This document shows positions 8,141 through 15,261 of a DNA stretch of 64,000 nt, in pieces. Origin of the DNA: Flemingiibacterium sp045644145 (GTDB lineage Bacteria > Bacillota > Clostridia > Oscillospirales > CAG-272); contig JAZRGK010000080.1 in NCBI GenBank assembly GCA_045644145.1, positions 66,048 through 130,047 of the forward strand. Direction: 5' to 3'. The notes below the pieces were generated by a model. It searched no databases. It was given only the letters and a program-made list of their open reading frames with translations, and was not told the origin of the DNA. Made by a program: the position numbers and the translations under genes. How positions within the stretch are numbered: position 1 is the stretch's first letter; the number at the start of each line of letters is the position of its first letter.

Positions 8141-9442
8141 ATGAGATCTTTTGAAAAAAGCAATGCACTTCTCGAAAGAGAAATCAAAGTAGCCCCTCTT
8201 GCTGCACAGACATTCAGTAAGAGCTACCGCTATTTCGTTCCCGGCAGTTCCCCTATGTATATTGATCACGGTGAAGGCTCAAAACTTTATGATGTTGATG
8301 GCAACGAATTCATCGACTTTATTTGCAGCCTTGGCCCGATTACTCTCGGTTACAACCATCCTGAAGTAAACAAGGCGGTTATTGAGCAGCTTAACAAGGG
8401 TATTATTTTCTCCACACAGGCGCCCGTAGAGTGCGAGCTGGCAGAAAAGCTTGTTGAGATTATTCCCTGTGCAGAAATGGTTAAGTTTGTTAAGAACGGC
8501 GGCGATGCAACTACCGCTGCTATCAGACTTGCAAGAGCATATACCGGTCGTGAGCGTGTAGCAATGTGCGGTTACCACGGTATGCACGACTGGTCCATCG
8601 GTGCTTCCGCAAACTACAAGGGTGTTCCGGAGTGCGTTCGCGAGCTTACCAAAACCTTCAAGTACAATGACATTGCTTCCCTCGAGGAAGTTCTCAGTGC
8701 ACATCCCGGCGAATATGCGGCAATTATCATGGAGCCTATTCAGTCCACCGGTACTACCAAGGAATATCTCCAGGCTGTTGTTGACACCGCGCATAAGCAT
8801 GGCGCTGTAGCTATCTTCGACGAGGTAGTAAGCGGATTCAGATATGCTCTTGGCGGCGGAAGTGAATATTACGGTGTAACTCCCGATATGGCATCCTACG
8901 GTAAGGGCTGTGCAAACGGTATGCCTATTTCCTTCGTTGCAGGTAAGAAGGAGATCATCAGTCTTATCGAAACTCAGGGCGTATTTATCTCCCACACCTT
9001 CGGCGGCGATGCTATCTCTCTTGCCGGTGCGCTTGCAACCATTAAGGTGATGCAGGAAAACGATGTGTTTGGTCATGCATGGCGTCTTGGTAAGATCGCA
9101 ATGGACGGTCTTGTGGCGCTTGTTGAAAAGCACGGTGTAGGTGCAGCTGTTTCTGTAAGCGGCATTGATCCTCACTGCGGAGTTGCATTTGAGGATGTTG
9201 GCTCCCTTAATTACCTTGATATCAACACTATTTACTCTAAGACTATGCTTGAAAACGGCATTCTCTGCCATGCATACATCAATATTTGTTTTGCTCACAC
9301 AGAGGAAGACATAAAGAAGTTCCTCGATGCTGCTGACAAGGCATTTGCACTTATCAAGAAAGCAATCGACAGCGATAGTGTAGAGGGAATTCTTGAGGAC
9401 GGCGTAAGAGTTAACCCCATTTTCAAGAGAAACATTAAATAA
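8141..9442 (+). CDS. Class III PLP-dependent aminotransferase (glutamate-1-semialdehyde-aminomutase-like)
   Basis: PLP enzyme of 433 residues. Landmarks: VKNGGDATTAAIRLARAYTG (cofactor phosphate region), CGYHGMHDW, IMEPIQSTG, AIFDEVVSGFR with Asp227 for the pyridine nitrogen, and SYGKGCANGMP with Schiff-base Lys255. It resembles glutamate-1-semialdehyde aminomutase, but no tetrapyrrole gene is nearby and the usual NSGTEA segment is NGGDAT. It may instead be an amino-sugar or other omega-aminotransferase, perhaps linked to the carbohydrate-type genes around 12.5-15 kb. AAGGAGAG precedes the ATG. Likely controlled by the divergent AraC protein. Substrate unknown. Confidence 0.88.
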   Translation: MRSFEKSNALLEREIKVAPLAAQTFSKSYRYFVPGSSPMYIDHGEGSKLYDVDGNEFIDFICSLGPITLGYNHPEVNKAVIEQLNKGIIFSTQAPVECELAEKLVEIIPCAEMVKFVKNGGDATTAAIRLARAYTGRERVAMCGYHGMHDWSIGASANYKGVPECVRELTKTFKYNDIASLEEVLSAHPGEYAAIIMEPIQSTGTTKEYLQAVVDTAHKHGAVAIFDEVVSGFRYALGGGSEYYGVTPDMASYGKGCANGMPISFVAGKKEIISLIETQGVFISHTFGGDAISLAGALATIKVMQENDVFGHAWRLGKIAMDGLVALVEKHGVGAAVSVSGIDPHCGVAFEDVGSLNYLDINTIYSKTMLENGILCHAYINICFAHTEEDIKKFLDAADKAFALIKKAIDSDSVEGILEDGVRVNPIFKRNIK

Positions 9443-9481
9443 TGCAACCGTGTACGTTACATAACGTACAAAACCCAAAGA

Positions 9482-9516
9482 AAGCTCTCTCCGCAAGCTC
9501 GGAGAGAGCTTTTTTC
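9482..9516 (+). terminator. Terminator of the aminotransferase gene
   Basis: AAGCTCTCTCCG (9482-9493) / CGGAGAGAGCTT (9500-9511) followed by a T-run. Confidence 0.9.
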
Positions 9517-9544
9517 TGTAAAAAATACGAAAGGTTATTTTTTT

Positions 9545-9616
9545 GCGCATACTTGTTGACATTTCAACAAGTATGCGCTATAATATAATCAACTTGTTGA
9601 AACATCAACAAGTTGA
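9545..9616 (+). promoter_or_regulatory. marR promoter clamped by two palindromic operators
   Basis: Promoter TTGACA (9556-9561), 17-bp spacer, TATAAT (9579-9584). Operator 1: GCGCATACTTGTTGA (9545-9559), 4-bp spacer, TCAACAAGTATGCGC (9564-9578), covering the -35 and the spacer. Operator 2: TCAACTTGTTGA (9589-9600), 4-bp spacer, TCAACAAGTTGA (9605-9616), just after the -10. Both share ACTTGTTGA-N4-TCAACAAGT. The placement fits autorepression by the MarR protein encoded next. Confidence 0.85.
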
Positions 9617-9628
9617 AGGGGGAATAAC

Positions 9629-10093
9629 ATGACGGAACGGTTTGAAATGTTTACGGTGCTTATTGCGAAGATAAGCAGAAATATCCGAAAGATAAAAAAT
9701 CAGGAAATGGCGGAATATGGGCTCAGAAGCTCGCATATATCATGTTTATATTATCTTTATTGCGCTAGTTCACTGACAGCAACAGAGCTTTGTGACAAAT
9801 GCGAGGAGGACAAGGCAACCATATCCCGTTCTCTTGATTATCTTGAAAAGAACGGATATCTTAAGAGCGAAGTTCAGTGTGCCAAGCGTTATAAGACTCC
9901 GCTTATGCTTACTGAAAAGGGCATAGAAGCAGGCAAAAGGATATCGGATAAGATAAATGCTGTTTTGGACGAAATAAGTACGGAGCTGACGGAGGAAGAT
10001 CGATCTCAGTTTTATCGCAGTCTTGCGGTGATCAGTGACGGACTTGAAACGATTTGCAGCCGCCAAGATGCGGTACGGGAGGAACATAAGTGA
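9629..10093 (+). CDS. MarR-family transcriptional regulator
   Basis: Winged-helix regulator of 154 residues: N-terminal dimerisation helices, then SSLTATELCDKCEEDKATIS (recognition-helix region) and the wing near KRYKTPLMLTEKGIEAG. GAAGGGGGA precedes the ATG. It is the first gene of a two-gene operon with degV, whose GTG overlaps its TGA. It probably binds the paired palindromes in its own promoter. The ligand is unknown; the DegV partner hints at a lipid-related signal, which is inference. Confidence 0.93.
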   Translation: MTERFEMFTVLIAKISRNIRKIKNQEMAEYGLRSSHISCLYYLYCASSLTATELCDKCEEDKATISRSLDYLEKNGYLKSEVQCAKRYKTPLMLTEKGIEAGKRISDKINAVLDEISTELTEEDRSQFYRSLAVISDGLETICSRQDAVREEHK

Positions 10094-10926
10094 GAAAGAT
10101 GAAAATTGTCGCAGACTCATCCTGCGATCTGTTTAACCTTGAGAATACCGAATTTGCAACTGCACCTATGAAGGTGATCACTTCGGAGAGGGAATTTGTT
10201 GATGATGAGTCACTGGATGCGGCGGTAATGGTTTCTTTTCTTGACAAATATAAGGGAAAATCCAAATCGTCATGCCCTAATACTAACGATTGGATAAGAG
10301 CTTTCGGAGATGCGGACGATATTTTTTGCGTTACTATAACAAGCGGCCTGTCAGGAAGCTACAACTCTGCCTGCACCGCAAAACAGATATACGAATCGGA
10401 AAATCAGGGTAAACGTGTTTTCGTTATAGATTCGCTTTCCGCAGGTCCGGAAATGACCTTGATCGTGGAAAAGCTTGAAGCGTGCATAGCAGCAGAGATG
10501 GCATATGAAGATATCTGCGATGAAATCACAGCATATCATCAGAGAACGGGACTTCTCTTTATGCTCAAGTCCCTCAAAACCTTTGCTAATAATGGCAGAG
10601 TTTCTCCCGTTGTTGCAAGTCTTGCCGGTATGGCAGGAATATGCGTTGTGGGAAAAGCAAGCGAAGAAGGCACCCTTCAGCCGCTCCACAAGTGCAGAGG
10701 TGAGCGCAAATCCCTTAGTGCCATTGCAGACGAGCTTGAAAATGAAGGCTTTGTTTCCGGTAAAATCAGTATCGGACACTGCGAAAATGAGCAAGGGGCA
10801 TTACAGTTAAAAGAACTGCTCCTTGCCAAATTCGGGGATGTTCCGACGGAAATACATAAATTCAGAGGGCTTTGCAGTTTCTACGCCGAAAAGGGTGGAG
10901 TTCTTGTGGGTTTCGAAAAGGGTTAA
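10090..10926 (+). CDS. DegV family fatty-acid-binding protein
   Basis: DegV proteins bind fatty acids (FakB-type partners of fatty acid kinase). The 278-residue product opens MKIVADSSCDLF and has TSGLSGSYNSA and GRVSPVVASLAG, typical family segments. The GTG at 10090 overlaps the marR stop as GTGA and has GGGAGG 7 nt upstream, so translation is likely coupled. Co-transcription with marR suggests the MarR protein regulates a lipid-binding function. No kinase partner gene is adjacent. Confidence 0.92.
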   Translation: MRKMKIVADSSCDLFNLENTEFATAPMKVITSEREFVDDESLDAAVMVSFLDKYKGKSKSSCPNTNDWIRAFGDADDIFCVTITSGLSGSYNSACTAKQIYESENQGKRVFVIDSLSAGPEMTLIVEKLEACIAAEMAYEDICDEITAYHQRTGLLFMLKSLKTFANNGRVSPVVASLAGMAGICVVGKASEEGTLQPLHKCRGERKSLSAIADELENEGFVSGKISIGHCENEQGALQLKELLLAKFGDVPTEIHKFRGLCSFYAEKGGVLVGFEKG

Positions 10927-10966
10927 ATTCTGCTTGGATATTTCCGTAACAGTGATATTTGAATCT

Positions 10967-10994
10967 GCCGCAGCAATCGATTGCTGCGGCTTTT
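10967..10994 (+). terminator. Terminator of the marR-degV operon
   Basis: Perfect palindrome GCCGCAGCAAT / ATTGCTGCGGC (10967-10990) followed by TTTT. Confidence 0.85.
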
Positions 10995-11043
10995 GGTTAT
11001 GAGAAAAAGACAAGAAATGTAGCAGTTTTATTCGGCGCTGTCA

Positions 11044-11073
11044 TTGACAACGAACACTTTATCATGGTATAAT
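11044..11073 (+). promoter_or_regulatory. Promoter of the lipase-like gene
   Basis: TTGACA (11044-11049), 18-bp spacer, TATAAT (11068-11073). The -10 overlaps an upstream in-frame ATG at 11072, which therefore cannot be the translation start. Confidence 0.8.
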
Positions 11074-11107
11074 GAACTTAGAAGAAAATTTTCCCATGGA
11101 GGTTGAA

Positions 11108-12436
11108 ATGCCAAAAAAATTTGTTCCCGTATTTATAATGTATTTTGTGATCATGGCATTCTCCGTTAATGCGTACTTAGCGGCAGAACATATAGGGAAA
11201 TTTATTGCTGTCCCCATTTCTCTTTTTTTGCTTATCAATATGTTCGGCGGATATCTGTTTTTGCAATCTGATTCCAAAAGGCTGAAAATTTGTTTCCACG
11301 GAGCAGTGCTTCTGCAGCTTTTTCGGTTGACGCTTACCGTATGCATTGCATATCATGCGATTCTGGCGGTCATTCTGCTTCCGGATAACGGACGGGCACT
11401 TTTATGGAGTGCGGTTTGGTGCTATCTTTTCGAGCTTGTGCTGTTCTGGAACGGAATCATATGTGTTTACCTGACATCCGTACAGCTTGGCATAAAGCAG
11501 CGCGTTATCGGAATCGTATGCGGTATGATACCGATTGCAAACCTTATTGCGCTTCGTATGATAGTAAAAACGGTCTTTAAGGAAGTTGCTTTTGAAACAG
11601 AGAAAGAACGTGTAAATAGGGAGCGTGCCTCGGAACAAATCTGCAAAACCAAATACCCGTTACTGATGGTGCACGGTGTCTTTTTCAGAGATTCCAACTA
11701 TTTCAATTATTGGGGGCGGATTCCCGGAGAGCTTTTAAGAAACGGAGCTACTGTATATTACGGCAACCATCAGTCCGCGGCATCCGTGGCTGACAGCGCA
11801 GATGAGCTTGCAGGACGGATAAAAGAGATTATAAAGGAAACGGGCTGTGAAAAGGTAAATATAATTGCTCACTCTAAGGGCGGGCTCGACTGTCGGTATG
11901 CCTTGGCACATACGGATATTGCCCCATATGTAGCATCAATTACAACCATAAATACACCCCATCAAGGGTGTCTGTTCGCGGATTATCTACTTAAAAACAT
12001 CCCCGAGGGATTAAAAAATAAAGTAGCGGATGCATATAATACCACATTAAAAACATTTGGTGATGCAAACCCGGATTTTCTTACAGCTGCAGGCGACCTT
12101 ACAGCATCGGCTTGTAAGGCTTTTAACGAAACCGTAGAGATGCCGGAGGGGGTATTTGCTCAAAGCTTCGGCTCAAAGCTGAACAGAGCCGGAAGCGGAA
12201 AATTCCCACTTAATTTCTCTTACCATCTTGTAAAGCATTTTGACGGCGCAAATGACGGGCTTGTAAGCGAAAATTCGTTTGAATGGGGCAGCAGATACCG
12301 TATGCTTACGGCTCCCGGAAAGCGTGGTATTTCACACGGTGATATGATCGACTTGAACAGAGAAAATATTGAAGGATTTGATGTGCGCGAATTTTATGTA
12401 GAGCTTGTAAGTGAACTGAAAAAATCCGGATTTTGA
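11108..12436 (+). CDS. Membrane-anchored alpha/beta hydrolase (triacylglycerol-lipase-like)
   Basis: 442 residues. The N-terminal ~155 residues hold about five hydrophobic segments (for example FVPVFIMYFVIMAFSV, AVPISLFLLINMFGGYLFL, LFELVLFWNGIICVYL). They are followed by a hydrolase domain with lipase landmarks: VHGVFFRD (oxyanion region), IIAHSKGGLD with nucleophile Ser256, ANDGLVS with Asp383, and GISHGDM with His410, a complete triad. The start is the ATG at 11108 with GGAGG 6 nt upstream; an ATG at 11072 lies in the -10 box. The catalytic domain probably faces one side of the membrane; which side was not determined. The substrate, lipid or ester, is unknown. Confidence 0.87.
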   Translation: MPKKFVPVFIMYFVIMAFSVNAYLAAEHIGKFIAVPISLFLLINMFGGYLFLQSDSKRLKICFHGAVLLQLFRLTLTVCIAYHAILAVILLPDNGRALLWSAVWCYLFELVLFWNGIICVYLTSVQLGIKQRVIGIVCGMIPIANLIALRMIVKTVFKEVAFETEKERVNRERASEQICKTKYPLLMVHGVFFRDSNYFNYWGRIPGELLRNGATVYYGNHQSAASVADSADELAGRIKEIIKETGCEKVNIIAHSKGGLDCRYALAHTDIAPYVASITTINTPHQGCLFADYLLKNIPEGLKNKVADAYNTTLKTFGDANPDFLTAAGDLTASACKAFNETVEMPEGVFAQSFGSKLNRAGSGKFPLNFSYHLVKHFDGANDGLVSENSFEWGSRYRMLTAPGKRGISHGDMIDLNRENIEGFDVREFYVELVSELKKSGF

Positions 12437-12486
12437 AAACTTGTCTTAATAGGACAATATTTATTCAAATAAGTCCGCTTGTGCTA

Positions 12487-12516
12487 TTGACATCCCGCAA
12501 AAACGCATGATATAAT
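12487..12516 (+). promoter_or_regulatory. Promoter of the first Asp-box gene
   Basis: TTGACA (12487-12492), 18-bp spacer, TATAAT (12511-12516), 42 bp before the start codon. Confidence 0.75.
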
Positions 12517-12558
12517 TACCGTAATCGAAGAACAAAAGTTAAGGGAGAATATATACTT

Positions 12559-13668
12559 ATGAAAATTATATCCATTGGCGCTCCTGAACTTGTTATGCAG
12601 AATCCTGACAGCAGACACGGATATTTTGCATGGCCTACCGCGGCAAGACTCCAGAACGGTAAGATTGCGGTAGTTGCATCAGGTTACCGTTTGTTCCATG
12701 TATGCCCCTTCGGTAAGACTGTAATCTCCTACAGTGAGGATGATGGCAAAACCTATACTATTCCGGCACCGGTGTTTGACACACCTCTTGATGACCGTGA
12801 CGGCGGTATCCTTCCTTTCGGTAAAACGGGGGTTATTGTGACTTCCTTTAACAATACCGTAGCCGCTCAGCGCGGATGGGCTGAGGGATGGGCAAAGCGC
12901 AACAATTTAAAGGACTATGTAGATGCTTATCTTGATACTGTCAAGCCTGAGGATGAGGAAAAATATCTCGGATCCAGCTTCCGCATCAGTAATGACTGCG
13001 GAGTGACATTCGGCCCTATCTATAAGTGCCCCATTTCTTCGCCTCACGGCCCATGCGAGCTTCCGGATGGAACTATCCTTTGGGTAGGCAGAACCTTCTC
13101 TGATGACGGAGAGGCGAATGGCGGTAAGGAGCTTATTAAGGCGTACAAAATAAATCTTGACGGAACTTCCGAGCTCGTAGGCGAGATCGAACCTATCTAT
13201 GTCAACGGAGAGCTTGTAGCCTCCGAGGAGCCGTATGCGTTTGCTCTTGCTGACGGAACGATAATTTGCCATATCCGTGCGGAGATCGGCTCACCCAAAA
13301 GACTGTTCACCATATTCCAGTCTGTATCCACCGATGGCGGCAAAACCTGGTCGAAACCGGTACAGCTTCTTGATACGTTCGGCGGTGCGCCTGCGCATAT
13401 TATGCAGCACTCATCCGGCGCTCTTATTTCCGTTTACGGCGACAGACAGGCGCCCTTCTACATCAAGGCTATGATCAGCCTTGACGGCGGCAAGACATGG
13501 GATACAGATCATGCGATATACGAAAACGGCATCAGCGCGGATATAGGATATCCTTCAACTGTAGAGATGCCGGACGGCTCGCTTCTTACTATCTTTTATG
13601 CTGTTCCGGAAAAGGGCGGTACACATCGCACTGTTATTATGCAGCAGAGATGGAAGTTCGAGATTTAA
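12559..13668 (+). CDS. Sialidase-like Asp-box (BNR) beta-propeller protein, copy 1
   Basis: 369 residues with Asp-box repeats SYSEDDGKTY, SNDCGVTFG, STDGGKTWS and SLDGGKTWD spread along the chain, the pattern of six-bladed sialidase-type propellers. No signal peptide is visible, so it is probably cytoplasmic. It is closely related over its full length to the next gene, with shared blocks such as FAWPTxxRLQNGK, HVCPFGKTV and PSTVEMPDGS/PATVELEDGS. Sialidase chemistry is not proven: the canonical FRIP motif is not seen. GGGAG precedes the ATG. Each copy has its own promoter. Confidence 0.85.
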   Translation: MKIISIGAPELVMQNPDSRHGYFAWPTAARLQNGKIAVVASGYRLFHVCPFGKTVISYSEDDGKTYTIPAPVFDTPLDDRDGGILPFGKTGVIVTSFNNTVAAQRGWAEGWAKRNNLKDYVDAYLDTVKPEDEEKYLGSSFRISNDCGVTFGPIYKCPISSPHGPCELPDGTILWVGRTFSDDGEANGGKELIKAYKINLDGTSELVGEIEPIYVNGELVASEEPYAFALADGTIICHIRAEIGSPKRLFTIFQSVSTDGGKTWSKPVQLLDTFGGAPAHIMQHSSGALISVYGDRQAPFYIKAMISLDGGKTWDTDHAIYENGISADIGYPSTVEMPDGSLLTIFYAVPEKGGTHRTVIMQQRWKFEI

Positions 13669-13699
13669 TATGTTTTCTTTGATTCGCGCTTGTGTTTGG

Positions 13700-13738
13700 G
13701 GTGTACATGCTCTTTTGGAGCATGTACACCTCAGTTTT
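13700..13738 (+). terminator. Terminator of Asp-box gene 1
   Basis: GGTGTACATGCTC (13700-13712) / GAGCATGTACACC (13718-13730), then TCAGTTTTGT. Confidence 0.75.
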
Positions 13739-13798
13739 GTTAGTGGGCGCAGTATTTTGCGTACATTGTGAATTTTGTAAGTATTTCTTCGTAAGTGC

Positions 13799-13827
13799 TT
13801 GACAGCGCTTCGCGATGTCTGTATAAT
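13799..13827 (+). promoter_or_regulatory. Promoter of the second Asp-box gene
   Basis: TTGACA (13799-13804), 17-bp spacer, TATAAT (13822-13827). A leader of about 80 nt follows. Confidence 0.8.
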
Positions 13828-13887
13828 AATATTACTCCCTCCCGCGATCAGATCATCGGGAACACAAACGGTAATAGGGAGATGTTT

Positions 13888-13914
13888 ATGTTCTGGAAAG
13901 GAATAGCATTATGA
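13888..13914 (+). other. Possible 8-codon upstream ORF overlapping the Asp-box 2 start
   Basis: ATG at 13888 (or 13882) behind AGGGAG opens a tiny frame, MFWKGIAL, whose TGA (13912-13914) overlaps the main ATG (13911) as ATGA. It could couple translation to the gene; it may equally be chance. Confidence 0.3.
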
Positions 13915-15026
13915 AAATCACGACTATCGGCGCTCCCGAAATTATCATGCAAAACCCTTACAGCAGACACAAATATTTTGCATGGCCCACGATAACAAGA
14001 CTTCAGAACGGCAAGCTTGCGGTAATTGCTTCCGGTTACCGTCTTTACCATGTATGCCCTTTTGGTAAGACCGTACTTTCCTATAGCGAGGACGAAGGAA
14101 AAACATGGACTATCCCCGCTCCCGTTATTGATACCGTGCTTGATGACCGTGACGGCGGTATCATGACATTTGGCAAGAGCGGCGTGCTTGTTTCATCCTT
14201 TAACAATACATTTGCTATACAGCGCGAGTGGGCTAAGGGCTGGGCTGTAAAGATGAACGTTAAGGAATATGTGGACGGCTATCTTGATATTTCAAATGAG
14301 GAAGATCAGGACAAATACCTCGGCCCTACATTCCGTATAAGCAATGATTGCGGTGTAACCTTTGGTGACATTCACAAGTGTCCCGTAACCTCTCCCCACG
14401 GCCCCTGCGAGCTTAAGGACGGCACTATTCTGTGGGTAGGCAGAATGTTCAGTAAGGACAATGCTGTTAATGAAGGAGAAGAAATTCGGTCGTATAAGGT
14501 GAACCTTGACGGAAGCTGCGAATATCTCGGCGCTATCGAAAGTATTGAGATAAACGGTGAAAAGATGCTCTCCTGTGAGCCTCATGCCTTTGCACTTGAT
14601 GACGGTACGGTTATTTGCCATATCCGAGTGCAGTCTATCCGCAATACGGATCTGATCACCTCCAACACATTTACCATATTCCAGTCCATCTCTCAGGACG
14701 GCGGAAAGACCTGGTCAAAGCCCGAACAGATTCTTGCAACTCGCGGCGGAGCGCCGGCTCACATTATGAAGCATTCCTCAGGTGTCCTGATCTCTGCTTA
14801 CGGTTACCGTGACATGCCTTTCGGCATAAAGGTGATGATAAGTACCGATAACGGCAAGACTTGGGATGTTGATCATGACATCTACAAAAACGAAATAAGT
14901 CCTGATATCGGCTATCCCGCAACGGTGGAGCTTGAGGACGGTTCGCTACTTACGGTGTTCTACGCTATCCCTGAAAATGGAATGCCTGCTGTTATCATGC
15001 AGCAGAGATGGAAGCTGGAAGCCTAA
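13911..15026 (+). CDS. Sialidase-like Asp-box (BNR) beta-propeller protein, copy 2
   Basis: 371 residues, a tandem paralogue of the preceding gene with the same blocks in the same order and Asp-boxes SYSEDEGKTW, SNDCGVTFG, SQDGGKTWS and STDNGKTWD. It carries a short insertion near residue 245 (IRNTDLITSNTF). No signal peptide. It is separated from copy 1 by a terminator and its own promoter, so the two can be expressed independently. Role inferred only at fold level: glycoside-acting or sugar-binding propeller. Confidence 0.85.
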   Translation: MKITTIGAPEIIMQNPYSRHKYFAWPTITRLQNGKLAVIASGYRLYHVCPFGKTVLSYSEDEGKTWTIPAPVIDTVLDDRDGGIMTFGKSGVLVSSFNNTFAIQREWAKGWAVKMNVKEYVDGYLDISNEEDQDKYLGPTFRISNDCGVTFGDIHKCPVTSPHGPCELKDGTILWVGRMFSKDNAVNEGEEIRSYKVNLDGSCEYLGAIESIEINGEKMLSCEPHAFALDDGTVICHIRVQSIRNTDLITSNTFTIFQSISQDGGKTWSKPEQILATRGGAPAHIMKHSSGVLISAYGYRDMPFGIKVMISTDNGKTWDVDHDIYKNEISPDIGYPATVELEDGSLLTVFYAIPENGMPAVIMQQRWKLEA

Positions 15027-15130
15027 AGGCTTCAAGCTGGGAAGTTTTATGCTTCCGTGTCACGGACACGGATTTCCTGCGGAAACCACACAAAACGTCA
15101 CGCATAGTGAAAATGAAAATACATTAAGAA

Positions 15131-15162
15131 TTGCGCCTGCGCTTTGCCGCAGGCGCAATTTT
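15131..15162 (+). terminator. Terminator of Asp-box gene 2
   Basis: TTGCGCCTGCG (15131-15141) / CGCAGGCGCAA (15148-15158), followed by TTTT. Confidence 0.85.
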
Positions 15163-15189
15163 GCTTGAAAAAACCGTACGCACGCAATA

Positions 15190-15224
15190 ATATAATTGAC
15201 ATTGTGTCAATTATATGTTAAAAT
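15190..15224 (+). promoter_or_regulatory. Promoter of the Shango operon with overlapping palindrome
   Basis: TTGACA (15196-15201), 17-bp spacer, TAAAAT (15219-15224). A perfect inverted repeat ATATAATTGACA (15190-15201) / TGTCAATTATAT (15205-15216), with a 3-bp centre, covers the -35 and most of the spacer, as an operator would. No regulator gene lies next to the operon. Confidence 0.65.
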
Positions 15225-15261
15225 AATATAATACCAAAATATACAGATGGGGGCGAAATAA

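Noticed and set aside
8141..9442. Calling the aminotransferase hemL
   Set aside because: Similarity is at class level, the cofactor-region motif is altered and no tetrapyrrole biosynthesis gene is nearby.
8279..9562. 427-codon open frame on the minus strand opposite the aminotransferase gene
   Set aside because: It mirrors a highly biased real gene, lacks a ribosome binding site and any recognisable domain.
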